From: Seison nebaliae
Taxonomy: Eukaryota > Rotifera > Pararotatoria > Seisonacea > Seisonidae
Assembly (NCBI GenBank): GCA_023231475.1
Contig: JALJEE010001441.1
Span: forward strand, 1 to 64,000
Direction of reading: 5' to 3'
Length of the DNA stretch: 64,000 nucleotides
Shown one piece after another: positions 7,088 to 17,830 of the stretch. The notes beneath the pieces are model-generated. The model saw nothing but the letters and a program-made list of their open reading frames with translations, was not told the DNA's origin and did not search any database. The position numbers and the translations under genes are program-made. Position 1 is the first letter of the stretch; each line of letters begins with the position of its first letter.

Positions 7088-9118
7088 ATGTCCGATTCGG
7101 AGGCTGTCAACTTGAGAGATGAAGAAGAGAAAGTGGAAAAGAAGAAAAATGATTTAAACTGTACTTCAGGATTAGGGAAAAGATTTGTTGATTTAGTTAA
7201 ATCGAGCCGAATTCGAATTTATTCCGCCCATGCACTCTCTTCATGGGGCGATCGATTATGGCAATTTGCTGCTGGTCTATTCCTTTACGATATGGATCGC
7301 AGTTCTTTTCTACTCACTGCACTCGGATCATTATTAGCCGAATTGAGCGTACTCTTATTCGGATCGTTAGTTGGTCGAGCGATTGATAATACGAATCGAT
7401 TAAAATCAATAAAATGTGCACTTTTCGTGCAGAATTTTTCTGTAGCAATTTGTGGTATTTGCGTTGCTACTTTATTGGGTCACGTCAATTCCGATGAAAG
7501 TATTTTAGAAAATGGAAATCTCACTATGTCAACAACAACAACAGGAGAGACAGAAGTGAAAAGTATTTTTCAACTCTCCAAATTTTCGAGAGGTGTCGTC
7601 GGATTATTTCTGTTCTTCCTAATCGTTTTCAATTGTATCGCTCGATTGGCGAGTGTTGGTCAGAAAATTATCGTTAATCAAGATTGGTTGGTTGTTATTT
7701 CAAATGGTGATGAAAGTTTATTGACGCGAATGAACGCAGTTATGAGACGGATCGATTTATCTATGAATATTTTAGCACCGATATTATTCGGAACGATATT
7801 AACTTTTCGTTCTCATCCAATTATCTCACCGTTATTTGTTGTTGCTTGGAATTTATTGAGTGTTGGAATTGAATATCTTTTATTGAAACAATTATATAAT
7901 CGAATACCAGCTCTCAGAAATAAATTAGATGATAATGCAAATGAATTGGGAGTGATTGAAAAACCTCCATCAGAACCGCCGAAACCTGACGAAGAAGAAG
8001 ATAATTTAATCATTTCGAAACATTCATCAATGAAAGAAACAATTCTAATTCCTTCAGATTCATTACAACCATACGATATTCCTCCGCCCATTTATCCGAG
8101 AAAGAAAACAGTATTAAAACGAATTAGAACTGAATCCAAAGAAGATGTTATCGAACCGATGTTAGATGGTGTAAAAGAAGAAGATGAAGGGAATTGTTGT
8201 ACAAAATTCTTTAAAGACGTTTTCAATAATTGGTTAGATGGATGGAAATGTTATTTTACTTCGGAAGTTGTTTTTGCTGGAATTTCTCTTTCTGTCATGT
8301 ATCTGACAGTTCTCGGTTTCGATTCAATGACAGTAGTTTATGCGAGATCATGTGGATTCTCTGAATTCATCATTTCAATGTTTATGGCTGTATCAGCATT
8401 GTTTGGTGTGATGGGAACAATTGCATATCCAAGATTTGTCAAATGTATCGGAGTGAATTTTTCAGGATTAATCGGCTCAACTTTTCAAATGATTATTCTC
8501 GGCACATTTTGTATTACCTCTTTATTTCTACCTGATTCACCTTACATCCTATACAAACATCGAAAGGAGAGTGTAGTAGAGAATTGGGACAAATCATCTC
8601 TTTTAAAAGACCGGTGGGTACATCCTCATCTCAATATCATATCTGTTACACTTTTCTGTTCGGGTGTGGCTATTTCTCGATTTGGCTTGTGGACGATCGA
8701 TTTGGCAATTAATCAATTACTTCAAATAAGAATTCTCCCTGAAATAAGAGGAACTGTTAACGGTGTACAACATTCACTTAATACGGCCTTTAATCTAATT
8801 CGTTTCATTCTCGTTCTCATTCTTCCCAAACCGAAATCTTTCGGTCATTTAGTCATCATCTCAGTTTTGTGTTTGGGAATCGCTTATATTTTCTATCTCA
8901 TTCAACTGGTGAAAGATGTAGTTCTCGAAAAGAAGAACGCGCAATTGTCAAAAGATATCGAAGCAGAAAAAGAACGAGAAAGAAATTTATCAGAAAAAGA
9001 ACCAGAAACAAATTTATCAGAGAAAGAACCAGAAAAGAAATTGTGGGAGAGAGAAGGAGAAGCAGATTTATTGCAGAAAGAATTAGAGGAGCGATTAGCG
9101 ATAATTGATAAGAAGTAG
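7088..9118 (+). CDS. SLC40A1: Ferroportin (iron exporter, SLC40 family)
   Basis: This single exon encodes 676 residues. Ferroportins are 12-helix major-facilitator-type exporters that move ferrous iron out of cells across the plasma membrane. Diagnostic segments are SSWGDRLWQFAAGLFLYD (TM1), RLASVGQKIIVNQDW, MNAVMRRIDLSMNILAP, LTVLGFDSMTVVYA (TM7), MGTIAYPRF, and RFGLWTIDLAINQLLQ near the end. A charged cytoplasmic insert of about 100 residues (about 280-380) separates the two halves. From memory of the human protein, the Asp of metal site 1 is kept (WGD). The paired His is Gln, the hepcidin/metal Cys of TM7 is Ser (GFDS), and the late His is Arg (LIRF). The C-terminus carries four degenerate nine-residue charged repeats. 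An AATAAA lies about 230 bp downstream. Confidence 0.93.
   Translation: MSDSEAVNLRDEEEKVEKKKNDLNCTSGLGKRFVDLVKSSRIRIYSAHALSSWGDRLWQFAAGLFLYDMDRSSFLLTALGSLLAELSVLLFGSLVGRAIDNTNRLKSIKCALFVQNFSVAICGICVATLLGHVNSDESILENGNLTMSTTTTGETEVKSIFQLSKFSRGVVGLFLFFLIVFNCIARLASVGQKIIVNQDWLVVISNGDESLLTRMNAVMRRIDLSMNILAPILFGTILTFRSHPIISPLFVVAWNLLSVGIEYLLLKQLYNRIPALRNKLDDNANELGVIEKPPSEPPKPDEEEDNLIISKHSSMKETILIPSDSLQPYDIPPPIYPRKKTVLKRIRTESKEDVIEPMLDGVKEEDEGNCCTKFFKDVFNNWLDGWKCYFTSEVVFAGISLSVMYLTVLGFDSMTVVYARSCGFSEFIISMFMAVSALFGVMGTIAYPRFVKCIGVNFSGLIGSTFQMIILGTFCITSLFLPDSPYILYKHRKESVVENWDKSSLLKDRWVHPHLNIISVTLFCSGVAISRFGLWTIDLAINQLLQIRILPEIRGTVNGVQHSLNTAFNLIRFILVLILPKPKSFGHLVIISVLCLGIAYIFYLIQLVKDVVLEKKNAQLSKDIEAEKERERNLSEKEPETNLSEKEPEKKLWEREGEADLLQKELEERLAIIDKK
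8984..9091 (+). repeat. 27-bp coding tandem repeat in the ferroportin tail
   Basis: Four in-frame 27-bp units encode NLSEKEPET, NLSEKEPEK, KLWEREGEA and DLLQKELEE. The first two are nearly identical in DNA and the last two have diverged. They give the exporter a charged, helix-prone cytoplasmic end. Confidence 0.75.
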
Positions 9119-9525
9119 TATAAATGTTGTACAGATTTAATTTTTTAGTACTGAAAAATATTTTACTTTGTTTCCCACCCTCAATTTTATTTATGCCTAT
9201 TTTCTTCTAAAAAAATTTATCTCGAACTTTTAACTAATATTACTCGTCTTTATTTCTTTTCTGATAGCTATTCATCTCCATTTTTTCCCGATAAATACTC
9301 TCCAATTTTTGAAAATTTTTTTTTTAAAATTAATTTAATAAATTTTATTGTTAAATTAGAAATGTTACGAAATTTTCGTTACACAACAAATGTTTCGAAA
9401 CTTTAAAATGTTTACTATAAAATTGAACTTGTTTTTATATTTCTTGGAAGTTTCTATTGTTATCATAAGAGAGAAAGAATCGAAACGGATCAGAAAATGA
9501 TTATCATTATATAAATCTGTGGAAG
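9119..9525. other. Intergenic, ferroportin to HEAT gene
   Basis: About 400 bp, very A+T-rich. It holds the ferroportin 3' UTR with AATAAA near 9346 and the promoter region of the next gene. No other feature was seen. Confidence 0.5.
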
Positions 9526-10032
9526 ATGAAAGGAAAGAATTTTTATCGGAGAAAAGATTCGGTTAATGTAGAAGAAATCAAATCGAAAGATGTGGATGAA
9601 GTTGATGTTGAGAAAGTGATTCGAACTAAAATAGAAATCGATCAATCATTAATCGATGAAGTTAGTGGAGACTCATTATCAGATGCCAGAAAGAAGTTGT
9701 TGGATACTACGAGTATTTATGAAGTAATCGCCTATTCTCATCATCCTTCAGCCAAAGTGAGAAAATTGGCTTTGGTTCAAATGTGTCCGTGTCGAGTTCA
9801 CGACAAAATCGAGCTATTCTGGGAAAGAGTAATCGAAATGGTTGACGATGGAAGTCCGATGGTACGTGATCAGGTTCTACACACTCTCTGTGACGGGTCG
9901 CCCAAATCGATGGATATAATCATCGGGGAATGTTTAGAGAAGTTCAATCGAGATGATGATCCGTCAATTCGAAGGAAATCTCATAAGGCCTTCGTTGCTT
10001 GGCAACGTTATGGTAAATGGAATATCATGTAG
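9526..10032 (+). CDS. Small HEAT-repeat protein, bacterial/fungal-like
   Basis: This single exon encodes 168 residues starting at a clear ATG. The first 55 residues are charged and not recognisable. Residues about 60-168 form two to three HEAT-type helical hairpins: SAKVRKLALVQMCPCRVH, then FWERVIEMVDDGSPMVR, DQVLHTLCDGSP, and SIRRKSHKAFVAWQRYGKW. The combination CPC(R/H)V, FWxRVxEM, VLHTLCDGSP and a closing GKWN is, from memory, typical of small HEAT proteins of bacteria and some fungi and unusual in animals. Scaffold or binding functions are usual for the fold, and no catalytic residues are visible. Its AATAAA at about 10078 and codon use look host-like. Confidence is high for the fold and low for any specific role. 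Confidence 0.75.
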   Translation: MKGKNFYRRKDSVNVEEIKSKDVDEVDVEKVIRTKIEIDQSLIDEVSGDSLSDARKKLLDTTSIYEVIAYSHHPSAKVRKLALVQMCPCRVHDKIELFWERVIEMVDDGSPMVRDQVLHTLCDGSPKSMDIIIGECLEKFNRDDDPSIRRKSHKAFVAWQRYGKWNIM

Positions 10033-10708
10033 CAATTTGAGATAATCTAATTCATTTCAAACATAATTGTTCAACGTAATAAATTTTAATTAAATATAAA
10101 TCAGTCAGAATTATTATGTAACATGTTCTTGTTTTTGTTACATACCTTATTGTTGTGGAGTTGAAACAAAAAAGAAATCAGGGAACATGATTCGACAACT
10201 GTTCAGTGTTTTGTTTTTTAGGAAGAAAGAATGAGAATGAAGATGAAATAATTTAATAATGTGTCGAATGATGTTCGGAATGAAATTATTATTAAAGAAA
10301 ATGAACGAAATGTTTCTTTGTTTTTGGAGAAGGAATTAGAAATAATGATGGGAACTAACATAAATAAAAATGGATTGATGAATGAGAGGACAATTAAGGA
10401 ATGATATTAGTGGAATCATTTGAAATTTGATGCTTATCTGAAGAATATAGTTTTGAATATGATAACGACTTGCTGACAAGTTTATCATGTCCCAATTCTT
10501 TTAACGTACTAATGATGGTCTTGATGATGATGATGATGATGGGGACGAATTAGGATTTTTTTATGGAATCCATAATAATCACACTAACAGTAGACTGATC
10601 TTTTCTTCTGTCTGTTTTAAATCATTTATTAATCTCTTCTAAATTGGTCAGATTTATCTTCTCTCACTATCATATTATTCTGATAATCTTTTTTAACATT
10701 TATCAATC
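10033..10708. other. Intergenic upstream of the orphan membrane protein
   Basis: It holds the HEAT gene 3' end (AATAAA about 10078) and a short (GAT)n run at about 10512-10545. No ORF of interest was seen. The promoter of the next gene should lie in the distal part. Confidence 0.5.
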
Positions 10709-12856
10709 ATGTATCAGTCAGGAAAGCGATTAAAAACGTTGAAACAATCAAATCGTAAATTGGATTATCGTCGACGAATGTTCCAACGAATGTTTCAGGC
10801 TGAATCTCAGAAATTTAATTATGCCGATTGGATGAATAATTTTCAAAATCAGAAAATTCCTTTGAAAAATTCCCAAGATCAAAAATTCGAAAATTTTCCA
10901 CATCACCAAAAAATTCCATTGGAAAATATTCAACATCGAAAAAATTTATTGGAAAATTTTCCACATCAAAAAAGTCAAATGAAACCAATTCCATTGAATC
11001 ATTTCCAGAATCGGAAGAATGATATGGAGAAAGTTCAATTGAACCATTTTCAACATCAAGTAAATCATCTGGAAGAAGTTCCATTGAAGAATTTTCGTCG
11101 ATTAAAAAAATTCCATCGATCTGATAATGAACCATCGAATTTGCAGAGACATCTTCCAATCAGCACTTCAACCGACACCTTTACTGAATTGACGAAACGT
11201 GTTCGAGAAAAATTGCAAACAATTAAGAGGTTTTACTGGTTTTCAACCACCACAATCACTACTGGTGCCATCAGTCCATTCTCCTCTTATCCATCGACAT
11301 CAACCACGTCGTTATTGACGAGATCAATTGAAACAACTAGTGTAGTGTCACCATCCGGGATCTTAGTAGATGAATCGAAAATTATTAAATTTAATGAGAC
11401 GAATAATTTTTCTTATAATCAATCAGCCACGACTAATGAGACGATTGGAGATTTGAGAATTTTAACAGAAAAAGATGATAATAAATCTTTATATTCGGAA
11501 ATCAATTCGATGAGTATGTCCCAATATTATACGTTTATCACGTGGTTCATCATCGCTTGTTTATTGGCGATGGTGAATATCGTGTTGTTTATTCTACTTC
11601 TCTTACGTCATTCGAAAAATGGGAGATTTGTAAATGAGACAATCAAATTACGTTGTCGTCATTTGACATCGAAACAATCGTTACTTTGTAAGACTTGCAA
11701 GAATAATCGGTCGTCAATCGATGAGATATCTGTAAAAAATTTAACGGAAAATAAAAGGAATTATTATGGTTACGAATCGAATAGTTCAATGTTCGAATCG
11801 GATTTCAATGAGAGAACTCCGAAAAAATTAAAAGCGAAATATGAAATCGATAAATCATTTGAACCGATTATTAATTCGAAACGATTAACGAAAGATAAAG
11901 AATGTTCGACGAGAACATTTAAAATGAAAACGGATCAATTATCGATAAAGAAGAATTATTCGATTGATAATCGTTTGACAACGAAATTATGTAATCCTGT
12001 GAATATGTTGAAAGGGACACAATCAAATAAATCGGTATTGAATTGTACGACGAGAATTAATTTAACAAATGATGGAAGACGACAACCGTTCGATAATGAA
12101 CCGAATTATGTAAATCGACAAAATACTCAATTGACATATCTGAATGATGATAAGCAGGAAGATGATAAGAAGAATTCAACAACGGAAATATCGAAGGAAG
12201 AGAATGTTATTGGAGATGATGATAAATTACCTTCAAATCCTTCGAATTATCCGAGAACATGTCGAGTTCTTGAGCGGAATAGTTTTATTGAAAATTTGGA
12301 AATTGTTTTAAAAGAGAATCAAATGAGAAATGAAAAGAAGAAAGAATGGAATAACAAAGCAGAAATATCGAATGAGAATGAAGATGATATGGAAATTTAC
12401 ACGTTCAACCATCGAAAGAAACCAGCTGATGAAAATAATAATGATGATGATGCTGATGGAAATAATGATGACGATGCGTTTGATGGTGAGGATGATGGAA
12501 TGGCAAAGGAAAAGAGGAAAAGAGATGTGACAACATGCCATCCATTTGTGGAGTCAACAACAACAACGAGTAAGATGTTACCATTACGAACAATGCATTG
12601 GGCGGATGATATCTTATCAACATCAGCACGTACATCATTCATATCGGATGATGGTGATGAGAACCAGAATGGTATCAATTCCCACAACACACTAAATAGA
12701 CATTCGTATGAGAAGTATCGAGCAAATCATCCAAAATCTTTCATTTTCGATGTGACACAAGATGGCCGATCAGAATCATTCAATATTGATCAGACGACAA
12801 ATAATAATAATCATCGCGCAAATGATCAATTATTTACTTATCGACGATATAAATAA
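10709..12856 (+). CDS. Orphan single-pass membrane protein, N-terminal Gln/Asn/His repeats
   Basis: The gene encodes 715 residues in one exon, and I do not recognise the family. No signal peptide is present. Residues about 45-135 hold degenerate repeats of roughly 16-20 residues built around IPLKN or VPLKNF, NFPH and HFQ. A Thr/Ser-rich stretch follows (about 150-230), then one strong transmembrane segment (about 275-297: FIIACLLAMVNIVLFILLLL). The C-terminal ~410 residues are hydrophilic with a CxxC-like CKTCK just inside the membrane, an Asn/Asp-rich block (about 570-590) and SEN/DDD low-complexity runs. By charge (RH and KR after the TM segment) the long C-terminal part is probably cytoplasmic. 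Conserved coding-like composition and length argue that it is real. Confidence 0.65.
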   Translation: MYQSGKRLKTLKQSNRKLDYRRRMFQRMFQAESQKFNYADWMNNFQNQKIPLKNSQDQKFENFPHHQKIPLENIQHRKNLLENFPHQKSQMKPIPLNHFQNRKNDMEKVQLNHFQHQVNHLEEVPLKNFRRLKKFHRSDNEPSNLQRHLPISTSTDTFTELTKRVREKLQTIKRFYWFSTTTITTGAISPFSSYPSTSTTSLLTRSIETTSVVSPSGILVDESKIIKFNETNNFSYNQSATTNETIGDLRILTEKDDNKSLYSEINSMSMSQYYTFITWFIIACLLAMVNIVLFILLLLRHSKNGRFVNETIKLRCRHLTSKQSLLCKTCKNNRSSIDEISVKNLTENKRNYYGYESNSSMFESDFNERTPKKLKAKYEIDKSFEPIINSKRLTKDKECSTRTFKMKTDQLSIKKNYSIDNRLTTKLCNPVNMLKGTQSNKSVLNCTTRINLTNDGRRQPFDNEPNYVNRQNTQLTYLNDDKQEDDKKNSTTEISKEENVIGDDDKLPSNPSNYPRTCRVLERNSFIENLEIVLKENQMRNEKKKEWNNKAEISNENEDDMEIYTFNHRKKPADENNNDDDADGNNDDDAFDGEDDGMAKEKRKRDVTTCHPFVESTTTTSKMLPLRTMHWADDILSTSARTSFISDDGDENQNGINSHNTLNRHSYEKYRANHPKSFIFDVTQDGRSESFNIDQTTNNNNHRANDQLFTYRRYK

Positions 12857-15619
12857 TAATTTCACCCTTCTATTTATTGAAATAAATGAATCTCATTTAG
12901 TACTTCTATAAAAAGGAAAATTACGTGTTAGAAAGAGAAATAAAATTTTCAAATAACATGAAAATATTAGGAAGCCTCGTGACATTTATATTCTCTCGTT
13001 TCAAATTATTCCAGTTCATTACAATTTGGATGGTCATTTTCCATTTACCTGTTCTCTGAATGAGTTTTTTTTTCGTTTTCTCTCAGAAAATTCATTTTCT
13101 TTTTTAGAAAATTCCAGTTCATTTAATTATTGAGGGAAACGAATAATTCCTAATTAAATCGATAATGACCAACGGCTAATTATTTTTCTTTCAATTTCCT
13201 GAAATTCATTCCAGCATCGATTGTGAGAGAACATGATAATATTTGTAATTGGAGTTGATTATATTTGAAAATAAGAAATTTACCATTCTATTCTTAGTAA
13301 CTCAATCTCGACAATATTACCTAGGCATTTTGAGGAGGAAGGAGTTGGACTTACTCGCTTATGATGAATATCATTTACTACTTCCCAAAGAAAACCATTA
13401 CTACGCCATCTGTCTACTCCCACTACTATCAAGTATAAAAAAGGAATTTGTGAGGAATAAAGTCTCTGGAGAAAAAAATCAATATGTTCCATCTATGTCT
13501 ATTATCGATAATCATCATTTCCGTTCCTTCCATCCCATTACATACATTATATATATATATGATTTGAGTAGAGAACTAGAATTTATTAGAATAGTATGTG
13601 AAAAGAAATGATACTAATGCGAAATAAATCTGGTTAACATAACTAACATTCCTCACAATTCATTTTTGTTTGTGAAAGATATTTTATTAGGAAAATGTTA
13701 TTTTATGATGATGATTATCATGAAAGATTAATGATTACAGTAATAACAGTTTGACATATGATTCACATTTCTATGGAGTTCAGTTGTACGATAATTATTA
13801 ATCGGAGACGAGAAGTCGAATGTCGTGACTTGAAAAAAACAACAAAACGAGAATTATGCTTCCGTTTCTCACATGAATGTTGATCAATCGATCATCATCC
13901 ACTAACCAACACCTAATCTTTCCAATGTTCCGCTATTGCGATATGGTAGGGAATATTTGCCGGAAGATTTCCTACTAGTTCCGGTGAGAAATCTTAGTCG
14001 AACAACATATGGTATTCTCTCATTCTCGTTAATTCCACGTTTTGTGAGAATTTTATTCTTATTTATTTAAAAGTTCTCATACATCCAATATTATGAGATG
14101 TCTATTAATCAATAAACTCTCATATTGTTTTAGTGTTGAAAGAGAAAGTGTTGAAATAAGTACTTATAATAGATGTTCTACGATTTCCATTTCGGACGAT
14201 AGTACTTGTTCATCAAGAATAAATAAAGAAAATGACGAAAATTGATTATATCACTAGAAAAAAAAACAATTGGAGAGTCGATGTCTAGCCAATCGATTGA
14301 GAAGCAGTTGTCATGGTAACGAGTAGCATACGGTAGAGCATTCTAGTTAATTCCTTTTTCATTGTGACGAGGAGAGAATATTCATTTCTAATTTTTTCTC
14401 CTGATAATTCGTTTTCTTCATTTTTTATTACACATCTTTACATGTTTTCTTTCTACAAATTTCTTTCTACTACACCTCATTCCAGAAATTTACAGTTTTT
14501 TTGGGAAAAAGAGAGCCTTCTCCCACAATTTCTTGTCAATCAACAATATGATGTAATGATTTTAAGTCAATTGTATGATGTATGTTTTAGTGTGATGGGA
14601 AATGGAAACAGCTGTTATGTTGACAAGTTGAATGGTTTTCTGACAACATCATCATAGTAGTTTCCCGTTCGAATGGAATAAAGTGGAAATTTAATTTTTT
14701 TGAAAGCAGCTGACAATTAATTTCATATTTTATTAATCGATACTTTTATTGAGGAATCCTTGAATAACTTTTACTTCGGAAGAATAGTATTATTTACTCC
14801 TAACATATTTTCAGTTTGTCGATAATAAAAATTTGTAGAATAATGAAAAGTTCGATTCTTTCCCCCACTAATATGTATGGGTAGTGAACGATTGATTATA
14901 TCGATAACGAAAAAATGATGATGACGATAACGATCACAGATGACATTCGTTCATTCCAATTCAACTCATTCAAGTTCACCATTCGGTCTCGTCTCGCTGA
15001 TGGGGGGAGAACGTATTAGAACGACTGTCGCTCACGTTCCTTCCTATTCTTCTTCCTCATTCGAAAAATGGCTTCAACTTTGCTTCATACGTCTCATGAA
15101 ACAAACTATTTTATTTTGTTGATCAAACTTTCTTTTCTTCCTCCCAATTCCATTATTCCTCATTCGTCGTCATTATCATCAACGACGAATTCCAATCAAT
15201 CGAAAGTACGAGGAAATTTCATCCGATATTCATTCCAATTAGTTAAACTTTCAACAAATTGAAATTGATTATTCCTCTCTCTCAAACTTATTACCTCATG
15301 CCAATTCTTCAGTGAGAGAATTCTCTTTTTCCTCATTAATTTTCTTCATTTAGTCTCTAACCATCATCAGAGTATTCCCATCATCAGAGTGTAATAAAAA
15401 GTGTTAAGTTCATAATTTACATATCTTATCAATATCAAAGTGATAACGACAATTTATTCAAATTTCTACCTACTTTCCATCAAATCAACTCAAATAGTCT
15501 CGATCTAATTTTCTCTTCCATCTCATCGTCGTCATTTTGTTCCATTTTCATATGAATCCTCTTTATTAATATTTTTCGAATATTCTCATTTAAAAGCGAT
15601 TTTGTGTTTTTCAGAGAAA
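12857..15619. other. 2.8-kb intergenic region
   Basis: AATAAA near 12881 ends the preceding gene. Several ORFs of 60-120 codons occur on both strands, but none shows domain motifs or splice support and I treat them as chance. TTTTTCAG|AGAAAATG just before the GPCR start is a good 3' splice site (AG at 15613-15614), so this region probably contains a noncoding first exon and promoter of the GPCR. Confidence 0.5.
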
Positions 15620-17830
15620 ATGAATGATACAGTTTATCATTTCTTCTTTCCAATACACGAAATTGATATTAATGAAACGAGAATGGTGATGGAGAAATTA
15701 CCGCTGGAAAACAAGTCGGTTACAATTCCATCCATCGAAGATATGTTAATGGAATCGTTGGTCAACATTCATCTGATAACGATTATTATGCCGATAATCT
15801 ACATAATATTAATGGCGTTCGGTTTAATAATTTCTTGTTTCGTTATCGTTACCATGGCAATAGCGCCATTAAATAGTACGGCATCGATTCGTAGATGGTC
15901 GACACATATACTGATTGGCAATTTAAATTTGACATGTCTCCTCTACGTATTGGTGATTGGAATAACGAATTGTATCGAATATGCCAAATGGCCTTCTTAT
16001 GCTTTCGCTTTCATGAAGAATTGGTGTTCCTGGTTCTCGTATGTGACGAATGTGGTAGAGGCGACTCACCAATGGTCAATCGTTCTTCTCATTCTCATTC
16101 ATTCGTTACATTCGAAAGGAATCTTAAATTATTCAATAACTAATTCAAATGTTAGATGGTGGCGACGATGTCGTATCGTTTTAACGGTTGTTGTTTTATG
16201 GCTGGTGATTTTATATGCATCAATTCCCATCATAATTTTCGAATATGATCCTGTTCGATTCGATTATGATCAATCTCAATACGTGTGCTCAATACACAGC
16301 GAACATTTAACGATAATGAAACATGTATCTTTAAATGTAGCGCGTCGTTATGTTCTGTTTGTTCGACTGAGTCTCATCTTTCTACTTCCATGGTTCCTGA
16401 ATTTTGTTGTGGTGTCAATCAATTATCTTTTCGGTTTCTGCTATCGAGTTCAAATGAGTTCCCATCAGAATTTGGAAGGAAACTTTCTAATGAATCATCG
16501 AGCAAGTAAATATTTGACAATGAAATTTATGAATTGGTCGAATGTTCTTTACAATAACAATAATGAGAATTCGACGAATAATGTTGATATTGATGGAAAT
16601 TACAAGATTACGAATGATGTTGAGGGAAGAGGAGATAATCGTAAGAGACGATTAAGAGAGAAGAAGAGAAGGAAATTGAAGGAGGAGAATTCGGGAGAAT
16701 CGAACGATTATGTCTATAAACGATACGTTTCTCCAATTATTCACAAATATATTTCGTACGTCTTCTTCCTAAATCTCATTTTACTTGTGCCTTCATGGAT
16801 TTATTGGTTCTTAGTTCATTTCCGTTCGACATCAGATCACGAACTAAATCTCCGTCATCATTCGGTGGCATTATCGTTGAATATAATCGCTCGATTTCTC
16901 CAATATCTCTATTATATCTCAATTCCACTTATCTTCTATGCGACATGTCAAGATGCGAAGAAAATATTTTATCTTTGTTGCTATGGAGAAGATAACGAGA
17001 AGGCGAAACGAACGTTGACTGATAAGGCGAAAATTGATATGGAAAACGGACGACGATTAACGAAATTAGTTCGTGGTAATAGTGAAAGTGAATTGATAGA
17101 TTTCTCTCTTTCCGGTTCCACTTCTTCAAATGATGAAATCGATTCGACTCAGAGAAGGGATATGATAACAACAACAACAATAACATCATCATCAACACCA
17201 CCATCGTCATCTTCGAAGTCTTCCTCATCATCGTCAACCTCCTCCACATCCAATCGACATCGAACATTATCAAATGAGAAATGTCAAACGAATAATCATC
17301 AAATATTCTCGAATGATCGTCCCAAGTTGATGAGAACATTCTTCTCACAGAATCCTATAAATTTAGTTCCATATCATTCGATGTCAATGAATAACATGAG
17401 TACTACTGGTGGTGGTACGTGGACTGGAGACGATATGACCAGAATAACTTATCGACCGATAGTCGGACAATCACTTCTCCAACTTGAACAGATGGCACCA
17501 CTTCGTGAATTGAAAGAAGAATCACAGTTTTCTAATGGTCGTTTAACTTATGTAAACAACTATGATTATTGTTATCATCATCATAATAATAATAATAATG
17601 ATAACAACTATCACCATCACCGTCATCATCACCATCATCCACAACAACAACAACAATTTCATTCACCTCGATGTGAGATGAAAAAGATGAATAACGAAAT
17701 GATAATGGAACCTCAGCGTTTATGGCAGGGAAATCGGAATGCATTCCATCATCATCAGTTCAATAATACTTCCGTTATTTCACCACTTCGTTGTCATTCC
17801 GCTGATATACTGGAACGAACACATTGTTAA
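15620..17830 (+). CDS. Orphan class A-type GPCR with degenerate signature motifs
   Basis: The protein has 736 residues from the ATG at 15620. The frame is open further upstream only from a TTG, and a splice acceptor lies 5-6 bp before the ATG. Seven membrane segments can be seen: TM1 about 50-80, TM2 around IGNLNLTCLLY, TM3 after a WCSW (conserved Cys), TM4 with LWLVILYASIP (Trp and Pro kept), TM5 with FLLPWF, TM6 with LVPSWIYWF, and TM7 ending IPLIFY. The E/DRY position reads HSL and NPxxY is degenerate. Extracellular loop 2 has the expected Cys (YVCSIH). Loop 3 is long and basic (about 95 residues). The tail is about 290 residues with Ser, Asn, His and Gln runs. Ligand and G-protein coupling are not predictable. 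Confidence 0.8.
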   Translation: MNDTVYHFFFPIHEIDINETRMVMEKLPLENKSVTIPSIEDMLMESLVNIHLITIIMPIIYIILMAFGLIISCFVIVTMAIAPLNSTASIRRWSTHILIGNLNLTCLLYVLVIGITNCIEYAKWPSYAFAFMKNWCSWFSYVTNVVEATHQWSIVLLILIHSLHSKGILNYSITNSNVRWWRRCRIVLTVVVLWLVILYASIPIIIFEYDPVRFDYDQSQYVCSIHSEHLTIMKHVSLNVARRYVLFVRLSLIFLLPWFLNFVVVSINYLFGFCYRVQMSSHQNLEGNFLMNHRASKYLTMKFMNWSNVLYNNNNENSTNNVDIDGNYKITNDVEGRGDNRKRRLREKKRRKLKEENSGESNDYVYKRYVSPIIHKYISYVFFLNLILLVPSWIYWFLVHFRSTSDHELNLRHHSVALSLNIIARFLQYLYYISIPLIFYATCQDAKKIFYLCCYGEDNEKAKRTLTDKAKIDMENGRRLTKLVRGNSESELIDFSLSGSTSSNDEIDSTQRRDMITTTTITSSSTPPSSSSKSSSSSSTSSTSNRHRTLSNEKCQTNNHQIFSNDRPKLMRTFFSQNPINLVPYHSMSMNNMSTTGGGTWTGDDMTRITYRPIVGQSLLQLEQMAPLRELKEESQFSNGRLTYVNNYDYCYHHHNNNNNDNNYHHHRHHHHHPQQQQQFHSPRCEMKKMNNEMIMEPQRLWQGNRNAFHHHQFNNTSVISPLRCHSADILERTHC
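17571..17656 (+). repeat. Coding microsatellites (AAT/CAT/CAA) in the GPCR tail
   Basis: Consecutive AAT, CAT/CAC and CAA runs encode Asn, His and Gln tracts in the receptor tail. The His-rich block interleaves CAT and CAC codons, so it is not a simple recent expansion. Confidence 0.7.

Noticed and set aside
13249-13611. 120-codon plus-strand ORF
   Set aside because: No domain, no splice support, and an overlapping antisense ORF of similar quality. Composition matches chance A+T-rich frames.
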